The position numbers were made by a program, and so were the translations under genes. The notes beneath the pieces are model-generated. The model saw only the letters and a program-made list of their open reading frames with translations. It was not told the DNA's origin and searched no databases. DNA of 64,000 bases from Corynebacterium sp. 122RC1 (GTDB lineage: Bacteria; Actinomycetota; Actinomycetes; Mycobacteriales; Mycobacteriaceae), in assembly GCF_024580955.1 (NCBI RefSeq), contig NZ_JANIKD010000005.1, positions 62,001 to 126,000 of the forward strand. The letters run 5' to 3'. Below, in pieces: positions 56,147 through 64,000 of the stretch (within the stretch, counting starts at the first letter, position 1; every line of letters starts with the position of its first letter).

Positions 56147-57363
56147 GTAATAACTTTGATAAGCAGTACACCGCCAAAGAACTCGACTCCATGAGCAACG
56201 AAGAGCTTGCTCGCCTGGGTACTGAGCTTGACGGTGTGACCGTTGCATACCGCAAAGAGCGTTTCCCAATTGCTGGCGATCCTGCCGACAAGCGCGCCGC
56301 CCGCGGTATCAGCATCTGGTTCGGCATCGGCATCGTTGCCGCCATCGCATTCCTTGCGATCTACCTCTTCTGGCCTTGGGAGTACAAGGGTCACGGAGAT
56401 GAGGGCCTCTGGCTCTACACCCTCTACACCCCATTGCTCGGCCTTACCTCTGGCCTAGCCATCCTGGCACTTGGCATTGGCGCAGTCCTCTTTGTGAAGA
56501 AGCTCATCCCAGAAGAGATCGCAGTGCAGCGCCGTCACGACGGTCCGTCGGATGAGGTTGACCGTCGTACCATCGTTGCCCTCCTCAACGATTCCTGGAA
56601 CACCTCCACCCTTGGGCGCCGCAAGCTGCTGAAGTCCCTCCTTGGCGTTGGCGGCCTGCTTGCTGGCCTCGTGGTAATTGCTCCGCTTGGCGGCATGGTG
56701 AAGAACCCATGGCGTAAGGGCGAGCTCGGCATTCAGGGTGATGGCACCCTGTGGACCTCCGGCTGGACCCTCACCGAAAAGGGCGTGAAGGTCTACCTGG
56801 GCCGCGACACCGGTGCAATCGCCGAGAAGCACGACACCTCCGTGGGCTCCCACTACACCACCCAGGGCGTTTCCCGCTTGGTGCGTATGCGCCCAGAGGA
56901 TCTGGATGCAGCGTCCATGGAGACCGTCTTCCCGCTCCCTGCGGACCTGGTCAACGACGGCGAGAACTACGATTCCAGCGCAGTGGTCTACGAGGAGCAC
57001 ATGCACTCCATCCACGGCCCACGCAACGCTGTGATGTTGATTCGCCTCCGTGCCCGCGATGCTGCTCGCGTTGTTGAGCGCGAGGGTCAGGAAGACTTCC
57101 ACTACGGCGACTACTACGCCTACTCCAAGATCTGCACGCACATCGGCTGCCCAACCTCCCTCTACGAGGCGCAGACCAACCGCATCCTGTGTCCGTGCCA
57201 CCAGTCGCAGTTCGATGCATTGCGTTACGGCAAGCCAGTCTTCGGCCCAGCCGCCCGCGCACTGCCTCAGCTACCAATCACCGTTGACGAAGAGGGTTAC
57301 CTCGTCGCCGCAGGCAACTTCATTGAGTCTGTTGGCCCGGCATTCTGGGAGCGTAGGTCCTAA
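56143..57363 (+). CDS. qcrA: Cytochrome bc1 complex Rieske iron-sulfur subunit
   Basis: A 406-aa protein with three N-terminal membrane helices (about 60-90, 100-125, 165-190), the longer actinobacterial layout, and a C-terminal Rieske domain. Cluster ligands are CTH (C331, H333) and CPCH (C350, H353), with the disulfide pair C336/C352. The ATGA overlap with qcrC and the TAATG overlap with qcrB point to coupled translation. Confidence 0.96.
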   Translation: MSNNFDKQYTAKELDSMSNEELARLGTELDGVTVAYRKERFPIAGDPADKRAARGISIWFGIGIVAAIAFLAIYLFWPWEYKGHGDEGLWLYTLYTPLLGLTSGLAILALGIGAVLFVKKLIPEEIAVQRRHDGPSDEVDRRTIVALLNDSWNTSTLGRRKLLKSLLGVGGLLAGLVVIAPLGGMVKNPWRKGELGIQGDGTLWTSGWTLTEKGVKVYLGRDTGAIAEKHDTSVGSHYTTQGVSRLVRMRPEDLDAASMETVFPLPADLVNDGENYDSSAVVYEEHMHSIHGPRNAVMLIRLRARDAARVVEREGQEDFHYGDYYAYSKICTHIGCPTSLYEAQTNRILCPCHQSQFDALRYGKPVFGPAARALPQLPITVDEEGYLVAAGNFIESVGPAFWERRS

Positions 57364-58985
57364 TGAGCAATAAACTGGCCGAAATCGGCAACAACATCGA
57401 CTCGCGGTACACCGCCGCAGCCGGCATCCGCCGACAGATCAACAAGGTCTTCCCGACCCACTGGTCCTTCATGCTCGGTGAGATCGCACTCTACAGCTTC
57501 ATTATTCTGCTGCTGACCGGTGTGTACCTCACCCTGTTCTTCGACCCATCCATCACCAAGGTGATCTACGAAGGTGCATACCTTCCACTCAATGGTGTGG
57601 AAATGTCCCGCGCATACGAAACCGCGCTGAACATCTCCTTCGAGGTTCGCGGCGGCCTCTTCGTCCGCCAGATGCACCACTGGGCAGCACTTATGTTCAT
57701 GGTCTCTATGACCGTGCACATGCTGCGCATCTTCTTCACTGGCGCGTTCCGACGTCCACGTGAGGCAAACTGGATCATCGGCTGTGTGCTGCTGCTGTTG
57801 GGTATGGCAGAAGGCTTCATGGGTTACTCCCTGCCTGACGACCTGCTCTCCGGTGTGGGTCTGCGCATCATGTCCGCAATCATCGTTGGCCTGCCAATCA
57901 TTGGCACCTGGCTGCACTGGCTGATCTTCGGTGGCGACTTCCCATCTGAGATCATGCTCGACCGCTTCTACATTGCACACGTTTTGATCATCCCAGGCAT
58001 CATCCTCGGCCTGATCGCAGCCCACCTGGCTCTCGTGTGGTACCAGAAGCACACCCAGTTCCCTGGACCAGGCCGCACCGAAAACAACGTGGTTGGCGTT
58101 CGCATTCTCCCGCTGTTCGGCCTCAAGGCCGCTGCCTTCGGTCTGATCACTGCTGGCGTGCTTGCCCTGATGGCTGGTCTGACCACCATCAATGCGATTT
58201 GGGTCCTTGGCCCTTACAACCCAGCACAGGTCTCTGCTGGTTCCCAGCCAGATATCTACATGCTGTGGACTGACGGTGCAGCTCGTGTGATGCCAGCGTG
58301 GGAGCTCTACTTGGGCAACTACACCATCCCAGGCGCATTCTGGGTGGCCCTGCTCTGTGGTCTCCTCGTTGCACTGCTGATCGGTTACCCGTTCATTGAA
58401 AAGAAGATCACTGGTGACGACGCACATCACAACCTGCTGCAGCGTCCACGCGACGTACCAGTTCGCACCTCCCTTGGTGTGATGGGTATTGTGTTCTTCT
58501 TCCTGATCACCCTGTCCGGTGGTAACGACCTCTTCGCTTACCATTTCCATGTGTCCCTGAACGCAATGACCTGGGTTGGACGTATCGGCCTGATCGTGCT
58601 GCCACCATTGGCTTACTTCATCACCTACCGCATCTGCCTCGGCTTGCAGCGTAACGACCGTGAGGTACTCGAGCACGGCATTGAGACCGGTGTAATCAAG
58701 ATGCTGCCAAATGGTGCGTTCATCGAGGTTCACCAGCCACTCGGCCCTGTGGACGAGCACGGCCACCCAGTGCCACTGCACTACCAGGGTGCTCCAGTGC
58801 CAAAGCAGATGAACCAGCTCGGCTACTCCGGCCACCCAGGCCGCGGCTCCTTCCTGAAGCCAGACGCCCCGGAGATCGCCTCCAAGGCTGCTCAAATTGA
58901 GCACGATAACCACCGTGAAGAAGTTGAGATGTACGAAAACCTCCAGAAGGCGAATCGTGCAACCGACGAGGAGAAGGGCCACTAG
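57363..58985 (+). CDS. qcrB: Cytochrome bc1 complex cytochrome b subunit
   Basis: A 540-aa cytochrome b, fusing the parts that are b6 and subunit IV in other systems. Heme-ligand regions include [25 protein letters not shown] and [25 protein letters not shown]; the quinol site PDW-like motif is seen as PEW-type residues only in part. About eight to nine helices and an extended hydrophilic C-terminal tail of about 120 residues. It ends the operon, followed by a strong terminator. Confidence 0.96.
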   Translation: MSNKLAEIGNNIDSRYTAAAGIRRQINKVFPTHWSFMLGEIALYSFIILLLTGVYLTLFFDPSITKVIYEGAYLPLNGVEMSRAYETALNISFEVRGGLFVRQMHHWAALMFMVSMTVHMLRIFFTGAFRRPREANWIIGCVLLLLGMAEGFMGYSLPDDLLSGVGLRIMSAIIVGLPIIGTWLHWLIFGGDFPSEIMLDRFYIAHVLIIPGIILGLIAAHLALVWYQKHTQFPGPGRTENNVVGVRILPLFGLKAAAFGLITAGVLALMAGLTTINAIWVLGPYNPAQVSAGSQPDIYMLWTDGAARVMPAWELYLGNYTIPGAFWVALLCGLLVALLIGYPFIEKKITGDDAHHNLLQRPRDVPVRTSLGVMGIVFFFLITLSGGNDLFAYHFHVSLNAMTWVGRIGLIVLPPLAYFITYRICLGLQRNDREVLEHGIETGVIKMLPNGAFIEVHQPLGPVDEHGHPVPLHYQGAPVPKQMNQLGYSGHPGRGSFLKPDAPEIASKAAQIEHDNHREEVEMYENLQKANRATDEEKGH

Positions 58986-59020
58986 GCCAAGCGGTTCTCT
59001 CCAAACGGTCTCGAATACTC

Positions 59021-59052
59021 AAACGCCGGCCCCCAAAGGGCCGGCGTTTTTG
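59021..59052 (+). terminator. Rho-independent terminator after qcrB
   Basis: AAACGCCGGCCC and GGGCCGGCGTTT form a 12-bp stem around a short loop, followed by TTTTTG. Confidence 0.95.
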
Positions 59053-59102
59053 TGTGCCTGCATTCACTTCGCGAACGCCCCAAACGCTATGAATAGCAAT
59101 GA

Positions 59103-59118
59103 TGTGAGCAGGGTCACA
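59103..59118 (+). promoter_or_regulatory. Perfect GlxR/CRP-like palindrome
   Basis: TGTGA-GCAGGG-TCACA matches both half-sites of the GlxR consensus exactly. It lies 405 bp before the NlpC/P60 start, just after the qcrB terminator. Confidence 0.6.
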
Positions 59119-59243
59119 GGTCAATGTTCTCGGCAAAGGAGCTGTGCCCTGCGGACTAGGTTGTGCCGCTCTTCCTGAGAAGACCAAACCGTGAAGGCCG
59201 ACCTCAGGTGAGGTGGGGAAGCAAAGTCTTTCGGTTTTCTCAG

Positions 59244-59345
59244 GTAACTACTTCTCGATTGACATCACATGACGGTGTAGATAACGGTGGTGTAACAATT
59301 GGAAATCGGCGTGGTAACTAGACATCGCCGTTGTGGTTTCGTAAC
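59244..59345 (+). promoter_or_regulatory. Cluster of GTAAC elements, possible MtrA sites
   Basis: GTAAC occurs at 59244, 59292, 59314 and 59341, all on the plus strand, plus a GATAAC at 59280. MtrA of actinobacteria binds loosely conserved direct repeats of this type and controls wall hydrolase genes. This is a pattern match by eye. Confidence 0.35.
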
Positions 59346-59522
59346 CTAATCGAGACATTCAAAGCAATCCGCTTGGGATGCTTGAACAACCAAGAACGCA
59401 AGACGCCGTTCCTCACTCCTCTAAAACGCTTTGGGAGAGGGTAGCGGAGCCGCTCGGTATCAAGGGCTCGAAAGGGTTTGTGTGGGCCGAGTTGGTAGGC
59501 GCGATGAGATTTGGAGATTTTT

Positions 59523-60140
59523 GTGGCTAAGCACCGTAAACCAAGCAACAACGTTGCCCGGAACGCAGCGGCAGCCTCCGCTGTGGCAATGGGCGCATCT
59601 GCAGTCCTTGCAAACCCAGCACAAGCTGCTGAAGTTGTTGTGCCAGGTACCGCAATTCGCTTTGAAGTGGCCGGTATTGAGAACGTTCAGGGCATTCAGA
59701 CTGTCCCAGGCGTTGAGCAGTGGATTCCTTCCCTGGGCCAGCAGGCCGGGGCTAACTACAACGCAGCCGTTACCGGCCCAGTTGTGCAGACCCCTTCCAC
59801 TGGTCAGGCAATCGTGGATATTGCTCGCACCAAGATTGGTTCCCCTTATGTGTGGGGTGCAGCAGGTCCTAATGCTTTCGATTGCTCTGGCTTCACCACT
59901 TGGGTGTACCAGCAGGTTGGCAAAGCTATTCCGCGCACCTCCTACGCGCAGGCAGCTGGTGGTGTGAAGGTGTCCCGCGATCAGCTCCAGGCTGGCGATA
60001 TCGTGGCCTTCTACTCTGGCGCATCCCACGTTGGCATCTACACCGGCCACGGCACCGTGATCCACGCGCTGAACTCCAGCACGCCGCTGTCCGAGACCCC
60101 GATCGACTACATGCCGTTCCACTCTGCCGTGCGCTACTAA
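59523..60140 (+). CDS. Secreted NlpC/P60 peptidoglycan hydrolase
   Basis: A 205-aa exported endopeptidase. A signal peptide ends at about 37 (ANPAQA-AEV). The NlpC/P60 domain covers about 98-205: Cys in FDCSGFTTW, His in ASHVGIYTG and the third polar residue near HAL. It should cut peptide stems of peptidoglycan. GTG 59523 is chosen, with GGAG 7 nt upstream; the frame start at 59511 is less likely. No coiled coil is present, unlike its neighbour. Confidence 0.92.
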   Translation: MAKHRKPSNNVARNAAAASAVAMGASAVLANPAQAAEVVVPGTAIRFEVAGIENVQGIQTVPGVEQWIPSLGQQAGANYNAAVTGPVVQTPSTGQAIVDIARTKIGSPYVWGAAGPNAFDCSGFTTWVYQQVGKAIPRTSYAQAAGGVKVSRDQLQAGDIVAFYSGASHVGIYTGHGTVIHALNSSTPLSETPIDYMPFHSAVRY

Positions 60141-60186
60141 GAGCGCACGAACCATGGCAAGAGCATGGCAATAACCGCGCGCGGTA

Positions 60187-60226
60187 GCAGTCCCTCTCCC
60201 TACCAGGAGGGGGACTTTTTTTCGTT
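60187..60226 (+). terminator. Rho-independent terminator after first NlpC/P60 gene
   Basis: AGTCCCTCTCC and GGAGGGGGACT form the stem (one mismatch), followed by TTTTTTT. Confidence 0.93.
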
Positions 60227-60399
60227 TAGTCGCCGCCCTTGCGCCCCATTTCTTTAGTCACACTAGCCACAGTGGTCACTGTTTTGCTGGGCATTGTTAT
60301 GCGTAGCGCGCACTGCGTTTATAGTGTGTACGTTCGTGTTTTTCTTAGTTTGTCAGTCTTCTGGCTGATCTCTTAGCTGCCCCACCCCCAGGAATGTTT

Positions 60400-61419
60400 G
60401 TGAAGTTCTCCCGCCTTCTCCTTGTTGCTGCTACCTGCACTGCATTGGTGCCCATTACTTCCGCCACCATGGTGTCTCATGCTCAAAACATCGAGGAGCT
60501 GATCGCATCTATGGAAACTATTTCCACGGAAGCGGGCGCCAAGAACGAGGAAGTCAAGCAACTCGAAATTGACCTGGAGACCAGCGGGCAAGAGGTTGCG
60601 GAATTGAGCGCTCATGTGGCTCAAGCTACGGATCAAGTGAATGCGGCAATCGCCGAGCAGGAGGCGTACCGCTTTGAGGTGAACCGCATTGCCTCTGCGA
60701 AGTATCGCGGTGCCACTATTGACCCGCTCACCAACGCCATTTCCGCGGAGAATCCGCAAAACGCTCTTGACCGTGCGGCGTACATGACGCTCCTTGGGGA
60801 CAAGGCAAATAGCGCCCTGGCGCAGCTCACTGAGGCGCGCGAGGAAGCCGTGGAGCGCCGCGGAGAGCTCACCCGCGCGAAGGCTCGTGCGCAGCTCAAG
60901 CAGTTGGATCTGGAGGAGCGCAAGAAGGAACTCCACACCCAACAGGAGGAGCTTGAGGCGAAGGCCCGTGAAATCCAGGAGAAGGTGAGCGCCCTCGGCC
61001 CCGCAGAGCGTGCGCTGTGGGAAGCGAAGAACGGCCCGGTTGAATATTCGCTTGCCGGCGTTTCCGGTTCCAACGCCGCGGGCATGGAGGCCCTCACCGC
61101 GGCAATGACCAAACTGGGTTCCCCGTACTCCTGGGGCGGAATCGGCCCAGACGCCTTCGACTGCTCGGGCCTGGTGTACTGGGCGTACCAGCAGCAGGGC
61201 AAGACGCTCCCGCGCACCTCCCAAGCGCAAATGGCTGGTGGCACTCCCGTGAGCCGCGCGGAGCTGCAGCCTGGCGATGTGGTCGGCTACTATCCAGGTG
61301 CCACCCACGTCGGTATCTACGCGGGCAACGGCATGCTCATCCACGCGTCTGACTACGGCATTCCCGTCCAGGTTGTTCCTGTAGACTCCATGCCGTTCTA
61401 CGGCGCACGCCGTTACTAG
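60400..61419 (+). CDS. Secreted NlpC/P60 hydrolase with coiled coil (RipC-like)
   Basis: A 339-aa exported protein: signal peptide to about residue 30 (SHAQN), a long coiled coil (about 30-195, Glu/Ala/Leu/Lys-rich), and an NlpC/P60 domain (about 225-339) with FDCSGLVYW, ATHVGIYAG and HAS. The layout matches RipC-type hydrolases controlled by FtsEX, where the coiled coil inhibits the enzyme until triggered. GTG 60400 has AGGA 6 nt upstream; ATG 60394 overlaps that site. A TATAGT -10 lies at 60320-60325. Confidence 0.9.
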   Translation: MKFSRLLLVAATCTALVPITSATMVSHAQNIEELIASMETISTEAGAKNEEVKQLEIDLETSGQEVAELSAHVAQATDQVNAAIAEQEAYRFEVNRIASAKYRGATIDPLTNAISAENPQNALDRAAYMTLLGDKANSALAQLTEAREEAVERRGELTRAKARAQLKQLDLEERKKELHTQQEELEAKAREIQEKVSALGPAERALWEAKNGPVEYSLAGVSGSNAAGMEALTAAMTKLGSPYSWGGIGPDAFDCSGLVYWAYQQQGKTLPRTSQAQMAGGTPVSRAELQPGDVVGYYPGATHVGIYAGNGMLIHASDYGIPVQVVPVDSMPFYGARRY

Positions 61420-61491
61420 TCACCACCAACGCCACCGCGGGTACCGACGGCGCGGCGTGGCAAAACACTCAAGGAAGGCAGGGCTGCAGGC

Positions 61492-62625
61492 ATGGGCAAA
61501 GTGCTGCTTGTCACCAATGACTTCCCACCCACCATCGGTGGCATCCAGTCCTACCTGCGCGATTTTCTGTCCACCCTCGATCCCGCTGATGTGGTGGTGT
61601 TTGCCTCCACGCAGGATTTCGTCGCTGCAAGGGAATATGATGCCTCATTGCCCTTCCCGGTGGTTCGCTGGCCGCGAAAGGTGATGCTGCCTACCCCGGC
61701 GACGGCAAAGAAGATGACGCAGCTCATCAACGACTTCGGGATTGACACGGTGTGGTTTGGAGCCGCAGCTCCCTTGGCGCTCATGGCGAAGGCTGCGCAC
61801 AAGGCAGGTGCGCGCCGCGTTGTTGCCTCCACTCATGGGCATGAGGTGGGGTGGTCCATGCTGCCGGGGGCCCGCCAGGCGTTGCGGTTCATCGGTGAGC
61901 ACACCGATGTGATCACGTACATTTCCGGATATACGCTGGGGCGGTTTCGTCGGGCGTTCGGCCCTCACGCCTCGTGGGCGCACTTGCCCTCCGGCGTGGA
62001 TCCGGAGCGCTTCGCCCCCTTGCCCACTGGACAGCGCGAACGGGTACTCGTAGACCTCAAGGCTCCCAAGGAGGCGCCGCTCGTGGTGTGCGTTTCCAGG
62101 CTGGTGCCCCGCAAGGGCCAGGACGCGCTGATTCGCGCGCTGCCACTCATCCAGGAACGTGTACCGCAGGCGCAGCTCGTGCTGGTGGGGCAGGGGAGCT
62201 ATGAACAAAAGCTACGGCACATGGCCAGCTCTAGCCCGAGCGCCGATTCGATTCGCTTCACAGGCAGGGTGAGCGAGGAGGAAATGGTGTCCTGGCTTCA
62301 GGTGGCAAGTGTTGTTGCCATGCCGTGCCGGACCCGTGGCTGGGGTCTGGACGTAGAAGGTCTGGGGATCGTGTTCCTGGAGGGACAGTCCTGCGGCGTT
62401 CCCGTGGTTGCCGGCGATTCCGGTGGGGCGCCGGAAACTGTCACTGAATCCAGTGGCGTGGTGGTCGACGGCAGGAACGTACCCAAGGTGGCCGCGGCGG
62501 TAGCGGCGATTCTGGAAGATCCCGCCCATGCACAGGCAATGGGGGCGGCCGGGCGAAAGCATGTGCTGGAGGAATGGACCTGGGAAGTGATGGGCGCCCG
62601 CCTGCGAGCCCTGCTGAGCAATTAA
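61492..62625 (+). CDS. pimB: GT4 glycosyltransferase, PimB type
   Basis: A 377-aa GT-B fold enzyme. The N-terminal VTNDFPPTIGGIQSYL and the C-terminal GLGIVFLEGQSCGVPVVAGDSGGAPETV (E-x7-E site) are typical of GT4. The gene in this position in C. glutamicum and as Rv2188c in mycobacteria is PimB, which adds the second mannose from GDP-mannose to phosphatidylinositol mannoside on the inner face of the membrane. An unusual loop PCRTRGWGLDVEGLG is family-typical. Confidence 0.9.
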   Translation: MGKVLLVTNDFPPTIGGIQSYLRDFLSTLDPADVVVFASTQDFVAAREYDASLPFPVVRWPRKVMLPTPATAKKMTQLINDFGIDTVWFGAAAPLALMAKAAHKAGARRVVASTHGHEVGWSMLPGARQALRFIGEHTDVITYISGYTLGRFRRAFGPHASWAHLPSGVDPERFAPLPTGQRERVLVDLKAPKEAPLVVCVSRLVPRKGQDALIRALPLIQERVPQAQLVLVGQGSYEQKLRHMASSSPSADSIRFTGRVSEEEMVSWLQVASVVAMPCRTRGWGLDVEGLGIVFLEGQSCGVPVVAGDSGGAPETVTESSGVVVDGRNVPKVAAAVAAILEDPAHAQAMGAAGRKHVLEEWTWEVMGARLRALLSN

Positions 62626-62698
62626 TCCAACAGCACTTGCTATACTGACAAGGTTGTCTGCATTTTTGCAGGTCAAGTGAGCAAGTGAAGGCGGATCC

Positions 62699-62769
62699 AT
62701 GACCACCATGACCACCATGTCTAGCAAAGTCCCCACGGGGCAAAGCCTCACTGAGGGGCAAAGCCTCAC
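62699..62769 (+). repeat. Microrepeats at the glucokinase start
   Basis: ATGACCACC is repeated in tandem (62699-62716) and GGGGCAAAGCCTCAC is repeated with an 18-bp period (62737-62751 and 62755-62769). Both are in frame and encode the variable N-terminal extension. Confidence 0.88.
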
Positions 62770-63685
62770 GGTGGGAATTGACATCGGCGGTACGAACATG
62801 CGCGCTGGGGTTGTGTCGCCGCAGGGCGAAATCCTCGACTCTCGCCAACGCCCCACGGAAAGCACCACCGAGGCCTTGGACAAAGGCATCGTTGAACTTG
62901 TGGAGCAGTTGCAGCGAGAGTACCCGGTGGAAGCTGTGGGAATTGCTGTGGCGGGCTTCTTGGATCCGGAGTGTGAAACGGTGCGCTTCGCGCCGCATCT
63001 TCCGTGGCGCGACCGACCAGCGCGAGCAATCCTCGCCGAGAAGCTGGGGCTGCCGGTGCGTTTGGAGCACGACGCCAACGCCGCGGCGTGGGGCGAGTAT
63101 CAATTCGGTGCGGCCCAGGGTGAAGACAATTGGGTGCTGTTCGCAATCGGTACCGGGATCGGGGCCACGGTGATGACCGGCGGGGAAATCTACCGCGGCG
63201 CGTTTGGCACCGCCCCCGAGTTCGGCCACCTCACGGTGGTGCGCGACGGCCGTGAGTGTGCCTGCGGCAAGCGCGGTTGCCTTGAGCGCTACTGTTCCGG
63301 CACCGCACTGGAAACCTCGGCACGTGAGATCTTGGCGGCGTCGGAACGCCCCTCCTCCCTTCGGGGGGTCTCCCGTTTGAGCGGGAAGACCGTGATGGAG
63401 CACGCTCGCGCCGGTGATCCCTTGGCGCTGGAGGTGTTCGCGGAGTTTTCCTCGTGGCTCGGCCAAGCGCTGTCCATTGTGGCAGATGTGCTGGACCCGG
63501 GATTGATCCTGATCGGGGGTGGCCTCTCCGACGCGCAAGATCTTTATCTTGAGCCCGCTCGAAAGGCCATGGCGCAGCAAATTGTGGGGGCGGGGTATCG
63601 CCCTTTGCCGGACGTTTCGGTAGCAAAACTGGGCGGTGATGCGGGTATGATCGGAGTATCTGATCTTGCCCGCGGGCTGCTCTAG
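62699..63685 (+). CDS. ROK-family glucokinase
   Basis: A 328-aa sugar kinase that phosphorylates glucose with ATP. The ATP site GIDIGGTNMRAG starts near 26, LEHDANAAAWGE has the catalytic Asp, GTGIGATVMTGGEIYRG follows, and the zinc motif CACGKRGCLERY (CxCGxxGCxE) is complete. The first 25 residues are odd: MTTMTTM and two copies of GQSLT come from tandem DNA repeats, so translation could start at any of three ATGs. GAAGG lies 7 nt before the first. Confidence 0.92.
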   Translation: MTTMTTMSSKVPTGQSLTEGQSLTVGIDIGGTNMRAGVVSPQGEILDSRQRPTESTTEALDKGIVELVEQLQREYPVEAVGIAVAGFLDPECETVRFAPHLPWRDRPARAILAEKLGLPVRLEHDANAAAWGEYQFGAAQGEDNWVLFAIGTGIGATVMTGGEIYRGAFGTAPEFGHLTVVRDGRECACGKRGCLERYCSGTALETSAREILAASERPSSLRGVSRLSGKTVMEHARAGDPLALEVFAEFSSWLGQALSIVADVLDPGLILIGGGLSDAQDLYLEPARKAMAQQIVGAGYRPLPDVSVAKLGGDAGMIGVSDLARGLL

Positions 63686-63767
63686 CGCATGCCATAGCAC
63701 CTGTGCTTCCACCCTCTGGGCAAGGCGGCCCACACACCCCTGCCGAGGACCAGCCGAGGAGCGCACG

Positions 63768-64000
63768 ATGCAGCAAAACAAGTGGTACTGGACGTTTAAG
63801 CACATCCTGGTGGGGCCGCTGTTACGGGTGTACAACCGGCCAGAGATCATTGGCGCACACAATATTCCGGCAACGGGTGGGGCGCTGCTGGTGTCCAATC
63901 ACCAGGCCGTGATGGATTCCTTTTACCTGCCGCTGTTGTGCCCACGCCAGATCGTGTTCCCGGCGAAGAAGGAGTACTTCACCACCGAAGGCGCGGTGGG
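63768..64000 (+). CDS. 1-acyl-glycerol-3-phosphate acyltransferase-like protein, partial
   Basis: The first 77 residues of a PlsC-family acyltransferase, cut by the window end. The catalytic NHxxxxD motif is seen as NHQAVMDSFYLP near residue 44, and the N-terminal IIGAHNIPATGGALLVSNH lead-in is typical. AGGAG lies 7 nt before the ATG at 63768. The gene follows glucokinase by 82 bp. Which lipid it acylates cannot be told. Confidence 0.87.
   Translation, partial: MQQNKWYWTFKHILVGPLLRVYNRPEIIGAHNIPATGGALLVSNHQAVMDSFYLPLLCPRQIVFPAKKEYFTTEGAV

Larger units (their letters stand above)
59053..59522 (+). other. Long regulatory region before the first NlpC/P60 gene
   Basis: 470 bp without a believable gene. 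It holds a perfect GlxR palindrome (59103-59118) and four GTAAC elements (59244-59345). A minus-strand frame at 59318-59551 has no ribosome site. I looked for a cyclic-di-AMP riboswitch, known before such hydrolases in other actinobacteria, and could not recognise one. Confidence 0.6.

Noticed and set aside
57360..58982. 540-aa minus-strand open frame across qcrB
   Set aside because: It exactly mirrors qcrB, is rich in His/Trp/Gln and matches no family; a shadow of codon bias on the other strand.
59053..59522. Possible cyclic-di-AMP (ydaO) riboswitch
   Set aside because: The position fits, but I could not find the conserved core segments or a plausible pseudoknot by eye; a covariance-model search would settle it.
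62441..63898. 485-aa minus-strand open frame over pimB and glucokinase
   Set aside because: Crosses two real genes on the other strand and shows no family features.

Overview
The window looks like core chromosome of a Corynebacterium (Actinobacteria/Mycobacteriales). Supporting signs are the ctaC-ctaF and ctaE-qcrC-qcrA-qcrB respiratory supercomplex genes, an LtsA-type asparagine synthase, NlpC/P60 wall hydrolases next to a PimB-type mannosyltransferase, a bifunctional RNase H/phosphatase, and an E2 protein with three lipoyl domains. From memory, much of the gene order follows the M. tuberculosis Rv2230c to Rv2182c backbone and the matching C. glutamicum region. I saw no tRNA, rRNA, insertion sequence, prophage or CRISPR array. 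The only RNA gene seen is RNase P RNA.

Layout. 0-4.6 kb: Nif3-like protein (cut by the window edge), zinc-ribbon protein, RNase H/phosphatase, rnpB and an RNB-domain nuclease. 4.6-8 kb: a galactokinase-like gene that has lost key residues, a 59-aa protein and a CYTH-CHAD protein. 8.2-13.1 kb: glnA2, glnE and a 99-aa orphan. 13.1-30.9 kb: a mixed block between glnE and glnA1 holding an MFS transporter, a lipoprotein sortase-like protein, thrC, a 104-bp tandem repeat, a Nudix hydrolase, gltBD, small enzymes, an antiporter, CsbD, a VIT transporter, a serine-hydrolase-like lipoprotein, a CPBP protease and a DUF1206 protein. 31-32.4 kb: glnA1. 32.6-42.8 kb: RDD protein, DUF4191 protein, lipA, lipB, gcvH, gcvT, gcvP and sucB, a neighbourhood built around lipoic acid. 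43-49.5 kb: a small conserved protein, pepA, ilvE, cobS-cobT-cobU and a DUF3043 protein. 49.7-59 kb: HesB/ErpA, asnB(ltsA) and the aa3/bc1 genes. 59.5-64 kb: two NlpC/P60 hydrolases, pimB, a ROK glucokinase and the start of a plsC-like gene.

How the genes fit together. glnA1, glnA2, glnE and gltBD make and regulate glutamine/glutamate, and the glnA1 and gltB upstream regions carry AmtR-like boxes. lipA/lipB supply lipoyl groups for GcvH and the E2 subunit. QcrCAB and CtaCEF form the cytochrome bc1-aa3 supercomplex (CtaD is not here), and both promoter regions contain GlxR/CRP-like palindromes. LtsA, the NlpC/P60 proteins, PimB and the sortase-like protein act on the cell envelope.

The main points beyond routine annotation are: (1) an intergenic repeat family with a conserved 10-bp inverted repeat, in three tandem copies plus one distant copy; (2) a recurring leaderless-promoter geometry in front of at least six genes; (3) a galactokinase homologue without its phosphate-binding serines or catalytic aspartate; (4) a lipoprotein with sortase His and Cys but no visible sortase Arg, overlapping an MFS gene; and (5) candidate GlxR, AmtR and MtrA sites. 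I did not find a clearly new defence or mobile system.
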